Positions 8,834-17,562 are shown, counted from the first letter of the stretch. The stretch: 64,000 nucleotides of DNA from Aeromicrobium fastidiosum (GCF_017876595.1 NZ_JAGIOG010000001.1:744001-808000); one strand, 5' to 3'. The notes: a model not told the origin generated them from the letters alone. Program-made: numbers and translations.

Positions 8834-10138
8834 TCAGGGCCTGATGCTGATGACGTCCCCTGCGGGGGTGAAGCGCTTCTCGCTGGCGTTCCACGTGATC
8901 GGGCGGAAACCGTCGATGCCGGTCAGCAGCTCGGGCGTGCTGTACCAGTTGATGCCGTCGATCAGCATCGGCGCGTCGTAGTCCTGGTCGCGAGCGGCCT
9001 GCATGACGCTCAGTCGCGTGAGGCCGTCCTCGGACTCGGCGGCCTGCTTCATGGTGTTGATGATCAGGTCGGCCTGCGTCCAGCCCGACACGGCCACTGC
9101 GTTGCCGGCCACCTCGTCCGTGACGCCTGCGGCCTTCATCTGCGCCACGTACTCCTTGACGCCCGCGTCGTCCTTGTACTCGGGGGCATTGGGATCCTTG
9201 CCGAACGCGCCGAGCTCGACGCCGTCGGCAGCCTGGCCGGCCGCGATGTACTCGACCGCGTTGACGCAGTTGCTGGGCTTGAGGACGAGCTCGGGCTCGT
9301 AGCCGACGCGGCCGCGCGCGGTGTCGAACGCGCCACAGGTACCGGTGACGCCACCGTGGTAGACGACCTCGACGCCCTTGGCCTTCAGCGTCGTCGCTGC
9401 GGCGACGGGGTCGGCGTCGGACGTGACCTCCTCGATCGGCAGGTCGGCCTCCTTGGCGGCGGCCTGGAAGGCTTCGCTCTGTACCTTGCCGGACGCCGTC
9501 TGGTTCTCGGCGACGCCGACCTTGACGCCGTCGGGGTACTTCTGCTGGATCAGGCTGACGAGGAACTTCGCCTCGTTCGAGGCCAGCGGCAGGATGGTGG
9601 TGGTCCACGGGAACTGCTCGACGTCGACGAAGTCGGCCGTCGACGAGCTCGGGTAGAGCATCGGGACGCAGGCGGCGTTCTGGTCGTCGACCATCGCGCT
9701 CAGCGGGCCGGTGCCGAACGTCGCGAGGGCATCGACCTTGAGACTGTCGATGAACTCCGTGCCGTTGGCCTTGGCCTTGTCGGGCTGGAAGGCGTCATCC
9801 TTGTAGGTGACCTTGATCTTGACGCCGTCGACACCGCCCTTCTCGTTCTCGGCCGCGATGCGGGCGTCGTAGCCTGCGGTGGCGAGCTCGACCGCACCGG
9901 CGACCGGACCGGACAGCGGCGCGCTGTAGCCGATGTCGAAGGTGCCCTTGATCGGCTCGGTGACCGACGCGGGGTCATTGCAGTCGTCGAGGTTGATGCT
10001 GAACTTCGACGGGTCGGAGGCTGTGTCGGCGCTGCCTTCCGAGCTGCTTCCCCCGCCGCAGGCGCCGAGGGTGAGCGCGGCGGCTGCCGCGAGCGGGAGG
10101 GCGAGGCGCCGGGCGCCGGCCACGTGGTTGATCTTCAT
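8834..10138 (-). CDS. livK: ABC transporter substrate-binding lipoprotein, branched-chain amino acid/aromatic acid (LivK) type
   Basis: 434-residue extracytoplasmic binding protein. The signal peptide ends in a lipobox, LTLGAC (Cys27), followed by a Gly/Ser linker, so it is membrane-anchored by lipid. The mature part is a type-I periplasmic-binding fold: FDIGYSAPLSGPVAGAVELA opens the ligand domain and AENEKGGVDGVKIKVTYKDD is the usual Liv/HAAT second segment. It is the last gene of livGFHMK. Family members bind branched-chain amino acids, amides, urea or aromatic and alicyclic acids. The position beside an acyl-CoA catabolic island, behind the shared 20-bp promoter motif, makes an organic acid the likely ligand; that is inference. 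Confidence 0.93.
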   Translation of the reverse strand: MKINHVAGARRLALPLAAAAALTLGACGGGSSSEGSADTASDPSKFSINLDDCNDPASVTEPIKGTFDIGYSAPLSGPVAGAVELATAGYDARIAAENEKGGVDGVKIKVTYKDDAFQPDKAKANGTEFIDSLKVDALATFGTGPLSAMVDDQNAACVPMLYPSSSTADFVDVEQFPWTTTILPLASNEAKFLVSLIQQKYPDGVKVGVAENQTASGKVQSEAFQAAAKEADLPIEEVTSDADPVAAATTLKAKGVEVVYHGGVTGTCGAFDTARGRVGYEPELVLKPSNCVNAVEYIAAGQAADGVELGAFGKDPNAPEYKDDAGVKEYVAQMKAAGVTDEVAGNAVAVSGWTQADLIINTMKQAAESEDGLTRLSVMQAARDQDYDAPMLIDGINWYSTPELLTGIDGFRPITWNASEKRFTPAGDVISIRP

Positions 10139-10175
10139 GACGTGCCTTTCTAGATGAAGTGCGGGTGGTGGTCGT

Positions 10176-11276
10176 CTAGCTCTGTTGCGTTCCTTCCGAC
10201 TTGCGCGGGATGCGAGGCGTGACGACCACGACCTTGCGCACCGCCTTGGCGATTCCCCCGACGATTCCGGCCGGTGCCACGAAGATCACGAAGATCAGGA
10301 CGACGGCGAACAGGACCGCTGCGATCTGGCCCTGCCCCAGCTCTCCGGCGTAGTACGGCACGAACACGACGGCCAGGGCTCCGACGAGCGGTCCGCTGCG
10401 GGTCGCCTCACCGCCGATGACCAGACCGATCAGCAGCGTGATGCCGGCGAGCAGCGTGAACGAGCCCTCGGCGAAGAGGCTGCCGATGTACATCGCGAAC
10501 AGGCTTCCGCCGACCCCGGTGACGGCACCCGAGACGCCGAACGCAGTGGTCTTCATGACCGCGATGTTGATGCCCGACGACGCCGCGGCGATCTCGTTCT
10601 CGCGGACGGCGATCATGGCCATCCCGTAACGGCCGCGCACCATGTTGTGGACGACCCACATCACGATCAGCAGCACCACGACGCACAGCCAGTAGACCCA
10701 CTGGCTCCGCTCGCCGAGCGTGAAGCCGGACCACTCGGGCGGCCGCAGCTGCTGGCGACGGATCGTCATGCCTTCGGCACCTCCCGTGAGGTCGTCGAAG
10801 TGGGCCACGATCTCGGGGAACGCGACGCCGAACGCCAGCGTGACCATCGCGAGGTAGAGCCCGCGGATGCGCAGCGCCGGCAGGCCGACGAGCAGCCCGA
10901 CGACGAGGCAGACCACGAGCGCGACGGGGATGGTCATGAGCGGATCCCACTCGTACTTCACGACCAGAACGCCGGTCGTGTAGGCACCCAGTCCGAAGAA
11001 GGCCGAGTGTCCCACCGACAGCAGCCCGATGTAGCCCGTCGCGATGTTGAGGCCGGCGATCGCGATCGCGAAGATCGCGACGCGGGTCAGCTGCCCTTGG
11101 TTGAAGGGGTCGAGCTGGCCGCCCCACAGGATGACGAGCAGGGCCAGCACGGCACCCACGCCCAGCATCGCGGTGTGCGGCCGGCTCCCGCGACGGATGA
11201 CCCGAGGGCCTCGCTTCGCGTTCCGTGCCGGTGCCTGCGCGGGCTCGGTCCTCGGTTCCAGCATCTCGGTGCTCAC
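10176..11276 (-). CDS. livM: ABC transporter permease, LivM type
   Basis: About 366 residues, roughly 10 hydrophobic segments, second permease of the importer. The conserved LivM core is visible in NIATGYIGLLSVGHSAFFGLG and later ITLLIGLVIGGEATRSGPLVGA. I place the start at the GTG at 11276, which overlaps the livH stop in a GTGA junction and gives the natural MLEPRTEPAQAP-type N-terminus. The frame stays open far upstream (to 12023), but that extension is antiparallel-frame noise across livH. The N-terminal 30 residues are Arg/Pro-rich and cytoplasmic. Confidence 0.93.
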   Translation of the reverse strand: MSTEMLEPRTEPAQAPARNAKRGPRVIRRGSRPHTAMLGVGAVLALLVILWGGQLDPFNQGQLTRVAIFAIAIAGLNIATGYIGLLSVGHSAFFGLGAYTTGVLVVKYEWDPLMTIPVALVVCLVVGLLVGLPALRIRGLYLAMVTLAFGVAFPEIVAHFDDLTGGAEGMTIRRQQLRPPEWSGFTLGERSQWVYWLCVVVLLIVMWVVHNMVRGRYGMAMIAVRENEIAAASSGINIAVMKTTAFGVSGAVTGVGGSLFAMYIGSLFAEGSFTLLAGITLLIGLVIGGEATRSGPLVGALAVVFVPYYAGELGQGQIAAVLFAVVLIFVIFVAPAGIVGGIAKAVRKVVVVTPRIPRKSEGTQQS

Positions 11277-12172
11277 ACTCGCTCCAGTCGTCGCGTTCCG
11301 TACAGTCCGGTGGGCCTCACGACCAGCACCACGACGATGAGGATCAGCGCGAACGTCAGCGAGAACGAGCCGCCGATGAACGTCGCGTAGCCGTTGATCA
11401 TCGCCAGGCCGATGCCCATGACCATCCCGCCCACGACGGCGCCCTTGACGCTGTCGAGCCCGCCGAGCAGCGCGGCGGCCGAGGCGAAGATCAGTACCTG
11501 GAACATCGAGGAGAGGTTGAGCTGGCCCGGCGGGATGGTCGGCACCAGCATCACGCCGGCCAGCGAGCCGATCGCGGCCGAGAGGCCCCAGCTGATGGTC
11601 AGGATGCGGCCGACCTTGATGCCGCAGAGCGACGCCGACTCGGGGTTGGTGGCCACGGCCCGCATCTCGAGGCCGAGGCTCGTGCGCTTGAACAGCACCG
11701 TCAGGCCGATGACGACCGCGGCGGCGAAGACCCACACCAGGATCGAGTCGTAGTGCAGGCGGGCACCGAGCACCGAGACGTAGTCGTCCTCGCCGGACGG
11801 GAACATCGCCGGGAAGACTTTCTCGTCCGAGCCCCAGATCCAGCCGTCCAGCCCGTTGAGCCCGGTGAAGAGGCCCAGGGCGACGATCAAGATCGCCGTC
11901 TCGTCGCGCTTGCGCACCGGCCGTATGAGGAAGCGCTCGGCGAGGGCTCCCATGACGAATCCGAGGATGATGATCGGCGGGATGGCGACCCAGATATTGA
12001 GCCCCCGCTCGGTCAGCCACCATGCGACGTAGGTCGTGAAGAGGGCGAACTCGCCCTGGGCGAAGTTGATCGTCGACGAGCTGCGGAACACCACGACGAG
12101 GGCGAGCGCGATCAGCACGTAGATCGACCCGGCGGTCATGCCGGAGAAGAGCCGTGACAGGAAGATGTCCAT
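11273..12172 (-). CDS. livH: ABC transporter permease, LivH type
   Basis: 299-residue permease, about 8 hydrophobic segments. The N-terminal FLSRLFSGMTAGSIYVLIAL and VVFRSSSTINFAQGEFALF are the signature of LivH (the NFAQGE motif is diagnostic). The EAA-like loop ALLGGLDSVKGAVVGGMVMG near residue 235 contacts the ATPases. It pairs with LivM to form the channel. The stop overlaps the livM start (GTGA), indicating coupled translation. A Shine-Dalgarno-like AGGAC precedes the ATG. Confidence 0.94.
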   Translation of the reverse strand: MDIFLSRLFSGMTAGSIYVLIALALVVVFRSSSTINFAQGEFALFTTYVAWWLTERGLNIWVAIPPIIILGFVMGALAERFLIRPVRKRDETAILIVALGLFTGLNGLDGWIWGSDEKVFPAMFPSGEDDYVSVLGARLHYDSILVWVFAAAVVIGLTVLFKRTSLGLEMRAVATNPESASLCGIKVGRILTISWGLSAAIGSLAGVMLVPTIPPGQLNLSSMFQVLIFASAAALLGGLDSVKGAVVGGMVMGIGLAMINGYATFIGGSFSLTFALILIVVVLVVRPTGLYGTRRLERV

Positions 12173-12182
12173 CGAATGAGTC

Positions 12183-12902
12183 CTAATAGCCTAGGTACGC
12201 CTGGCGGATGTTGTTGTTCTCGCGGAACGAGTCGGCCGTCCCTGAAGAGGCGACCGAGCCGACCTCGAGCAGGTAGACACGCGATGCGATGTCGAGGGCG
12301 AGCTCGGCGTTCTGTTCGACGAGCAGCAGCGCGGTGCCCGAATCGGCGCTGACCCGACGCAACGTGCCGAACAGCTCCTGCACGATCAGCGGTGCCAGCC
12401 CGAGGCTGATCTCGTCGCACAGCAGGAGCCGCGGACGACTCATGAGAGCCCGGGCAATCGCCAACATCTGCTGCTCGCCGCCGGAGAGGGTGCCCGCGAT
12501 CTGGTCGGCGCGCTCGGCCAGCCGCGGGAAGATGCCGAACCACCGGTCGATCTCCTCGTCGACGTCCTTCTTGCTTCCGAGACCGGTTCCGCCGACGCGC
12601 AGGTTGTCGGTCACGTCGAGCGCCGTGAGCGTGCCGCGTCCCTGCGGCACGAGGCTGATGCCCCGGGCCAACATCTGATCGGGCCGGGGGTTCCCGACGG
12701 TCGAGCCGTCGACGAGGATCTGGCCGGAGTGCGGGATGAGACCGGACATCGCGCTCATGAGCGTCGACTTGCCAGCACCGTTGGCTCCCAGCACGACGAC
12801 GACCTCACCGGTGCCGACCGACAGGTCGATGTCGTTCAGCACGTTGACCTGGCCGTAGCCGGCGCGCAGCCTGCGCACCTCCAGCAGCGGTGCGTCGCTC
12901 AT
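12183..12902 (-). CDS. livF: ABC transporter ATP-binding protein, LivF type
   Basis: 239-residue ATPase. Walker A is LGANGAGKSTL (about 34-44), the signature loop is LSGGEQQMLAIARAL, and Walker B with the catalytic Glu is LLLCDEISLGLAP. The family-typical residues after Walker B (SLGLAP) identify LivF rather than LivG. It powers the Liv importer as a heterodimer with LivG. Its ATG overlaps the livG stop (ATGA). Ten bases separate its stop from livH. Confidence 0.95.
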   Translation of the reverse strand: MSDAPLLEVRRLRAGYGQVNVLNDIDLSVGTGEVVVVLGANGAGKSTLMSAMSGLIPHSGQILVDGSTVGNPRPDQMLARGISLVPQGRGTLTALDVTDNLRVGGTGLGSKKDVDEEIDRWFGIFPRLAERADQIAGTLSGGEQQMLAIARALMSRPRLLLCDEISLGLAPLIVQELFGTLRRVSADSGTALLLVEQNAELALDIASRVYLLEVGSVASSGTADSFRENNNIRQAYLGY

Positions 12903-13657
12903 GCGGTCCTCCCGAGATAGGCCTCGGCCACGGCCGGGTCGCGCTGAACCTCGGCCGGTGATCCGTCGGCGATGGTGCGACCGAAGTCCATGGCGACCAC
13001 GTGGTCGGAGATGCCCATGACGAGCCCCATGTGGTGCTCGACCAGCAGAGCGCTGAAGCCGTAGTCGTCGCGCAGGCCGAGGATCAGCTGTCCGAGCTCG
13101 TTGACCTCGGAGTGGGTGAGGCCGCCGGCCGGCTCGTCGAGCAGCAGCAGGGATGGACGGCTGATGAGCGCGCGAGCCAGCTCGACGCGCTTGAGCGTGC
13201 CGAACGGCAGGCCGGCCGCCGGGTGGAAGGCCACGTCGGTGAGCTCGAGCCGCTCGAGCAGCTCCCAGGCATCGGCTTCGACCCGGCGGCGTGCCGCCCG
13301 CGTCGTCGGCCAGCCGAGCAGCGACGGGACGAGGTGCGGGGTACTGGTGCTGTGGGCACCGACGACGGTGTTGTCGAGCACTGACAGGGTCGGGAACAGG
13401 GCGAGGTTCTGGAACGTGCGGACGATGCCGTGGCGGACGATCTGGTGCCGCTGCAACGAGAGCAGGTCGGTGCCGTCGAAGCGGACCATCCCCTCCTCCG
13501 GCCGGTAGATCCGGGTGATGCAGTTGAAGAGCGAGGTCTTGCCGGCTCCGTTGGGGCCGATCAGCCCGCAGATCTCGTTGTCGGCCACTGTGAAGCCCAC
13601 GCGGTCCAGTGCCGTCACGCCACCGAAGCGCATGACCAGGTCGGATATCTCCAGCAC
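12899..13657 (-). CDS. livG: ABC transporter ATP-binding protein, LivG type
   Basis: About 252 residues from a GTG at 13657 (VLEISDLVMRFGGVTALD), with a purine-rich GAAGAGAGGG upstream as the ribosome site. Walker A is GLIGPNGAGKTSLF (about 31-44). The LivG-specific insert FQNLALFPTLSVLDNTVVG follows. The signature loop is degenerate: FGTLKRVELARALIS stands where LSxGxQ is usual, while Walker B LLLLDEPAGGLTH is intact. It is the first gene of livGFHMK. The frame extends to 13912, but that runs through the promoter and the 20-bp motif at 13725, so the long form is rejected. Confidence 0.93.
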   Translation of the reverse strand: MLEISDLVMRFGGVTALDRVGFTVADNEICGLIGPNGAGKTSLFNCITRIYRPEEGMVRFDGTDLLSLQRHQIVRHGIVRTFQNLALFPTLSVLDNTVVGAHSTSTPHLVPSLLGWPTTRAARRRVEADAWELLERLELTDVAFHPAAGLPFGTLKRVELARALISRPSLLLLDEPAGGLTHSEVNELGQLILGLRDDYGFSALLVEHHMGLVMGISDHVVAMDFGRTIADGSPAEVQRDPAVAEAYLGRTA

Positions 13658-13724
13658 CGTTCGACCCTCTCTTCCTGCTCGAATTCCTTGGGATCGCGCA
13701 CTCTTGCCAGGCGTGACCCCCGTC

Positions 13725-13744
13725 ACTATAGTTAGCAACGTGAC
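13725..13744 (+). promoter_or_regulatory. Island regulon motif, site A (liv operon / regulator 1)
   Basis: ACTATAGTTAGCAACGTGAC, one of six matches to ACTACArtwAACARAGTGAC in the island. It lies in the divergent gap between livG (start 13657) and the duplicated-HxlR regulator (start 13827). The local context is GTCACTA..GTGAC, giving an inverted GTCAC/GTGAC pair with 13 bases between, and a second GTGAC-N4-GTCAC pair just upstream (13713-13726). Likely operator; the binding protein is inferred, not shown. Confidence 0.6.
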
Positions 13745-13826
13745 TAAGTTATACCCCATGGGGAACGGTCGGTCAACGGCCTCGAAGGGACCGATCCATG
13801 ACCGCGCGACCTGATAGGGATGACCC

Positions 13827-14831
13827 ATGACCAGCCACGTCCAGGGCCCAGTCGGCGACGACGGTGTCACCGCTCTCGAGGCGGGTGGGCCCAACTCGAT
13901 CGCCGTCGCCAACGGCGTGCTGGCTGACGAGTGGTCACTGTGGATCGTGCGCCAGGCCCTGCGCGGAGCAACCCACTACACCGACTGGCTCAACCTCGGG
14001 CCGATCCCTGGATCGGCCCTCACCACGCGCCTGTCGGCGCTGGTCGCGGCCGGTGTGCTGTCCAAGCACCAGTACAGCGATCGCCCTGTGCGCCACGAGT
14101 ACCTGCTGACCCACCGCGGGCGTCAGGTGTGGCCGATCCTGATCTCGATGTGGTCGTGGGAGAAGGGCTGGGTCGACGACCCCGAGGTCGACCTGCCCCG
14201 CATGCTGCACACCACCTGCGGCGGCTTCTTCGATCCCGTGCTCACCTGTGGGTCGTGCCTCGAGACCATCCGCTGGCGAGACGTCAAGGGCGAGATGGGC
14301 CCGAGCGGCGACTGGTCGCGCAACCTGCAGATCACGGCCCGGCGCCAGCGATCCCGCAACGACAAGCGTCCGAGCGAGGTGGTCAACGAGACCATGGAGC
14401 TGATCGGCAACCGGTGGTCGATCGCCATCCTCGGTGCCTCGTTCCTCGGCGTCACGCGCTTCAGCGAGTTCCAGAAGCGGCTCTCGGCCTCGCCGACGAT
14501 CATCGCCGACCGGTTGAGGGCGTTCGCCGACCTCGGCGTGCTCGAGCAGGTGCCGACGCGTGAGCGCGCCGACTGGATGGAGTACCACCTGACGGCCAAG
14601 GGGCTGGCGTTCCTGCCCGTGGTGCTGCTGATGATCCAGTGGGGCCACCGGTGGTTCCGGGCCCCCGACGGGCCCGCCCTCGTGATGGAGCACATGACGT
14701 GCTCGTCGCCGCTGCACGTCCTGCTGACCTGCAGCGAGTGCCACGAGCCGTTGCGCGGCCATGCCATCGAGGCCGTGCAGTCGTCCACCGAGGCGACGCC
14801 CGACGGATTTGAGGGTATGAAGGGACGGTGA
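13827..14831 (+). CDS. Duplicated HxlR winged-helix regulator with two CHCC zinc-ribbon-like motifs (regulator 1)
   Basis: 334-residue putative transcription factor made of two similar halves. Half one has a winged helix (about 26-110; LADEWSLWIVRQALRGATHY, LTTRLSALVAAGVL, YLLTHRGRQVWPIL). Half two has another (about 190-270; IGNRWSIAILGASFLGVTRF, IIADRLRAFADLGVL, YHLTAKGLAFLPVV). These are HxlR/MarR-like patterns. Each winged helix is followed by H-x2-C-x9-C-x2-C: His128, Cys131, Cys141, Cys144, and His289, Cys292, Cys302, Cys305, plausible zinc ligands. Ordinary HxlR proteins are single-domain, about 110-150 residues. Two paralogues with the same layout lie at 15306 and 34830. It is divergent from the liv operon and overlaps the next gene by GTGA. 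Confidence 0.9.
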   Translation: MTSHVQGPVGDDGVTALEAGGPNSIAVANGVLADEWSLWIVRQALRGATHYTDWLNLGPIPGSALTTRLSALVAAGVLSKHQYSDRPVRHEYLLTHRGRQVWPILISMWSWEKGWVDDPEVDLPRMLHTTCGGFFDPVLTCGSCLETIRWRDVKGEMGPSGDWSRNLQITARRQRSRNDKRPSEVVNETMELIGNRWSIAILGASFLGVTRFSEFQKRLSASPTIIADRLRAFADLGVLEQVPTRERADWMEYHLTAKGLAFLPVVLLMIQWGHRWFRAPDGPALVMEHMTCSSPLHVLLTCSECHEPLRGHAIEAVQSSTEATPDGFEGMKGR

Positions 14832-15292
14832 ACCGAATCGTCCTGACCTTCCTGGTGCCTGCTCTCGTGACGCTAGGCAGCGTCGGCATCGCAGCCCCGG
14901 CCAGCGCGGCCCCGTCGAGCTGCGCCGGACTCACCAAGGTCGGCGGGCGTCTCGTCGCCGGACCGGGGGGCGCGACGGTCGGCAGCATCAAGGTCTTCCA
15001 GAACCGCGCGAAGAGCGGCTGGTGCGTCGAGAGCCGCCGCCTCAATCGTTTCGCGAACACAGCAGGCACGACGAGCACGGTTCTGCAGTCCACCGCGACC
15101 AAGACCCTCTCGCCGTCCCCGTTCAGGCCGAAGATCTTCGCCTCCAGCGCCCGCAAGAACCTGTTCGTGACCACCTTCGCCGCCACCAAGACGTCCGCTG
15201 GCAAGAAGCGCAATTGCCTCTACTTCGGCCTCAACGTGCAGCGCGGCACGGGCACGACGTACGGCGCCATCAACGCCACCTGCTTCCGCTGA
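14828..15292 (+). CDS. Small secreted four-cysteine protein, unknown function
   Basis: 154 residues with a Sec signal peptide (NRIVLTFLVPALVTLGSVG, cleavage likely after ASA near residue 27). The mature part is basic, about 125 residues, with Cys32, Cys66, Cys130 and Cys152, enough for two disulfides. No catalytic motif is recognised. It starts at a GTG that overlaps the stop of regulator 1 (GTGA), so it is translationally coupled to a transcription factor. That is unexpected and suggests a role in sensing or handling the same substrate. It is convergent with regulator 2, 13 bp away. Confidence 0.8.
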   Translation: MNRIVLTFLVPALVTLGSVGIAAPASAAPSSCAGLTKVGGRLVAGPGGATVGSIKVFQNRAKSGWCVESRRLNRFANTAGTTSTVLQSTATKTLSPSPFRPKIFASSARKNLFVTTFAATKTSAGKKRNCLYFGLNVQRGTGTTYGAINATCFR

Positions 15293-15305
15293 CGTCACCG
15301 CACGG

Positions 15306-16199
15306 CTAGGCGTCCTCGAACAGGATCTCTCGGCGGGCAAGGGCCCCGTTGCACGAGTTGCACGTGAAGCGGGGCTCGAGCTCGGCACCGCACGCGGAGT
15401 GGACGAGCGACAGGCCCGACTGACCATCTGCGGACAGCCACGTGCCGGACCAGCTGTTGATCGTCGCCGTCACGGAGAAGAAGTCGATGCCCTTGGGCGT
15501 GAGCCGGTACTCCTGTCGCTTGCCGCCGACCGAGACGGACTCGCGGCTCAGCATGCCCGTGTCGACGAACAGCTCGAGCCGGTGCGTCAGGGTCACCGGC
15601 GAGATCTGCAGGTGCGACTGGAACTCACCGAAGCGGCGGCTGCCCATCAGCGCGTCGGACAGGATCATGGTCGACCACCGGTCGCCCAGCACGCCCGAGG
15701 CGTCGATCGGCGAGCTCAGGGCGGGCGAGCGGCGAGACCGCCGACTCACGACGTCGAGCAGCAGGCGGTCGTCGACGCTGCCCTTGACGTCACGTGCCGT
15801 CAGCCCGATCGCCCCGCAGTGCCCGCAGCCGAAGACGGGGCGGGTCGACTGTCCGCACGTGCGGTGCCGCAGGCGCAGCGACGCATTGGCGTGGTGCGGT
15901 CCTGCCCAGGTGCGGTCCCAGGCCCACAGAGCGATCATCACGCGCCACAGGTCGATGCCGGCATCGGTGAGCAGGTACTCGTGCCGCGGCGGGTTGGACT
16001 GGTAGGCGCGGGTGTGCAGGATGCCGTCGTCGACGAGGCCGCGCAACCGGCGCGACAAGACCGGATCGGAGATGTTGAGCGAGTCGCGCAGGTCTTGGAA
16101 GCGGCGCTGCTCGGTGAAGATCGCGCGGACGAGGCGCACCGTCCACATGTCGCCGAGCAGCACGAGCGCGCGACCGAGCGGGGAGGCGGTCTCGGTCAC
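15306..16199 (-). CDS. Duplicated HxlR winged-helix regulator with two CHCC zinc-ribbon-like motifs (regulator 2)
   Basis: About 297 residues from a GTG at 16199 (VTETASPLGRALVLLG). Same two-fold layout as the gene at 13827: first winged helix with DMWTVRLVRAIFTEQRRFQD and YLLTDAGIDLWRVM, then HRTC-x9-CGHC; second with LGDRWSTMILSDALMGSRRF and YRLTPKGIDFFSV, then HSAC-x9-CNSC. Both CHCC motifs keep exact spacing. It is divergent from the SCPx-like thiolase, carotenoid-oxygenase and ligase operon, with motif site B between. The frame is open to 16271, but that would put the start inside the operator and promoter, so the GTG is preferred. Confidence 0.88.
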   Translation of the reverse strand: MTETASPLGRALVLLGDMWTVRLVRAIFTEQRRFQDLRDSLNISDPVLSRRLRGLVDDGILHTRAYQSNPPRHEYLLTDAGIDLWRVMIALWAWDRTWAGPHHANASLRLRHRTCGQSTRPVFGCGHCGAIGLTARDVKGSVDDRLLLDVVSRRSRRSPALSSPIDASGVLGDRWSTMILSDALMGSRRFGEFQSHLQISPVTLTHRLELFVDTGMLSRESVSVGGKRQEYRLTPKGIDFFSVTATINSWSGTWLSADGQSGLSLVHSACGAELEPRFTCNSCNGALARREILFEDA

Positions 16200-16252
16200 G
16201 ACGCTCAGCGTAGTACAGCCGGGCCGGCCGCCCGCAGCACAGCGCATATCCG

Positions 16253-16281
16253 TTGACAGGTCACTTTTCACGTTGTAGTAA
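16253..16281 (+). promoter_or_regulatory. Probable promoter of the thiolase/carotenoid-oxygenase operon
   Basis: A perfect -35 hexamer TTGACA (16253-16258) stands 17 bp from TAGTAA (16276-16281), a moderate -10 match. This is about 40 bp before the rightward ATG at 16322. The regulon motif site B covers the spacer and most of the -10, which would suit repression. Confidence 0.45.
16260..16279 (-). promoter_or_regulatory. Island regulon motif, site B (regulator 2 / thiolase operon)
   Basis: On the minus strand ACTACAACGTGAAAAGTGAC, in the divergent gap between regulator 2 and the SCPx-like thiolase. It has the ends ACTA and GTGAC shared with sites A and C, separated by 11 bases. It overlaps the proposed -10 of the rightward promoter. 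Confidence 0.6.
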
Positions 16282-16321
16282 TGAAGACGTATTGAGTACC
16301 GTGACCGACCCGGAGGAACCC

Positions 16322-17557
16322 ATGTCCCACGACCTGTACGTGCTCGGCGGCGCCCAGACCGACTTCGCCCGCAACTGGGCGAAAGAAGGTCTCGGGCTGC
16401 TCGACATGCTCACCGAGGTCCTCCCGGCGACGTTCGCCGACGCCCAGGTGCCGTCGTCGGAGGTGCAGGTCGTCCACGTCGGCAACCTCGCCGGCGAGCT
16501 GTTCGCCGGGCAGGCCCAGCTCGGTGGCCTGGTCGCTGCCGCCGACCCCGGGCTGGTGGGCCTGCCATCCACCCGCCACGAGGCCGCCTGCGCGTCGGGC
16601 AGCACAGCCCTCGTGGCCGCCGGAGCCGACATCGCATCCGGCCGGTACGACGTCGCCCTGGTCGTCGGTCTCGAGCTGATGCGCAACGTGTCGGCCAAGC
16701 AGGCGGCCGACCACCTCGGCACCGCCGCCTGGGCAGGGCGTGAGGCCGTCGACGCCGAGTACGCCTGGCCCGCCCTGTTCGCCGAGGTCGCCGACGAGTA
16801 CGAGGTCCGCTACGGCCTCGACCACGCCGTGCTCGGCCGCTTCGCCGAGATCGCCTTCGCCAACGGCGCCGACAACCCGCTCGCGCAGGCCCGAGACTGG
16901 GCGTTCCCCGCCGGCTCGTTCGCCGAGGACGACGACGTCAACCCGCTCGTCGAGGGCCGTCTCCGCAAGACCGACTGCGGCCGCATCACCGACGGTGCCG
17001 CGGCCGTCGTCCTCGCCGGGGCAGACTACGCGGCCGAGTGGGCGGCCGCCCGCGGGCTCGACCTCGAGCAGGTCCCTCGCCTGTCGGGCTTCGGCCACCG
17101 CACCGACACGTTGCTGCTGGCCGACAAGCTCGACGCCTCCCGCGGCACCGACCACCTCTTCCCACACCTGCACGGCACGATCCACGACGCCTACCGGCGC
17201 GCGGGTCTTTCCGGCATCGACGACGTCGACGTCGTCGAGATGCACGACTGCTTCACCATCACGGGGCTCGTCACGCTCGAGCACCTCGGGCTGGTCGCCG
17301 GCGGCAAGGGCGGCGAGGTGGTCCACGACGGCACGATCGAGCGGTCGGGTCGGCTGCCCGTCAACCCCGGCGGGGGGCTGCTGGCCGCCGGGCACCCGGT
17401 CGGTGCCACCGGCGTCCGCATGGTGCTCGACGCGACCCGGCAGGTGACCGGACGTGCCGGGGCGACGCAGGTCGACGGTGCCCGGCGGGTGCTGACGGTC
17501 AACGTCGGCGGCTCGTTCACGACCGCCGTCGCCTTCGTCGTCGAGACGGGAGCGTGA
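16322..17557 (+). CDS. SCPx-like thiolase (thiolase-fold acyltransferase), copy 1
   Basis: 411 residues from the ATG at 16322, with CGGAGGA as ribosome site. A thiolase-fold enzyme of the sterol-carrier-protein-X/lipid-transfer type. The nucleophile is Cys90 in RHEAACASGS, His308 is in EMHDCF and His358 in NPGGGLLAAGHPVGATG. This group cleaves 3-ketoacyl-CoA or, in steroid side-chain pathways, performs retro-aldol cleavage with a DUF35 partner protein. No DUF35 gene is present here. Instead its stop overlaps a possible GTG start of a carotenoid oxygenase, and the same pairing recurs at 35831-38609. It should release acetyl-CoA or propionyl-CoA from the substrate; the exact reaction is uncertain. 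Confidence 0.92.
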   Translation: MSHDLYVLGGAQTDFARNWAKEGLGLLDMLTEVLPATFADAQVPSSEVQVVHVGNLAGELFAGQAQLGGLVAAADPGLVGLPSTRHEAACASGSTALVAAGADIASGRYDVALVVGLELMRNVSAKQAADHLGTAAWAGREAVDAEYAWPALFAEVADEYEVRYGLDHAVLGRFAEIAFANGADNPLAQARDWAFPAGSFAEDDDVNPLVEGRLRKTDCGRITDGAAAVVLAGADYAAEWAAARGLDLEQVPRLSGFGHRTDTLLLADKLDASRGTDHLFPHLHGTIHDAYRRAGLSGIDDVDVVEMHDCFTITGLVTLEHLGLVAGGKGGEVVHDGTIERSGRLPVNPGGGLLAAGHPVGATGVRMVLDATRQVTGRAGATQVDGARRVLTVNVGGSFTTAVAFVVETGA

Positions 17558-17562
17558 GCGCG

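Noticed and set aside
10176..12023. Longer LivM reading through livH
   Set aside because: The added N-terminus is an out-of-frame reading of livH with no membrane or family features; the GTGA junction at 11273-11276 gives the proper start.
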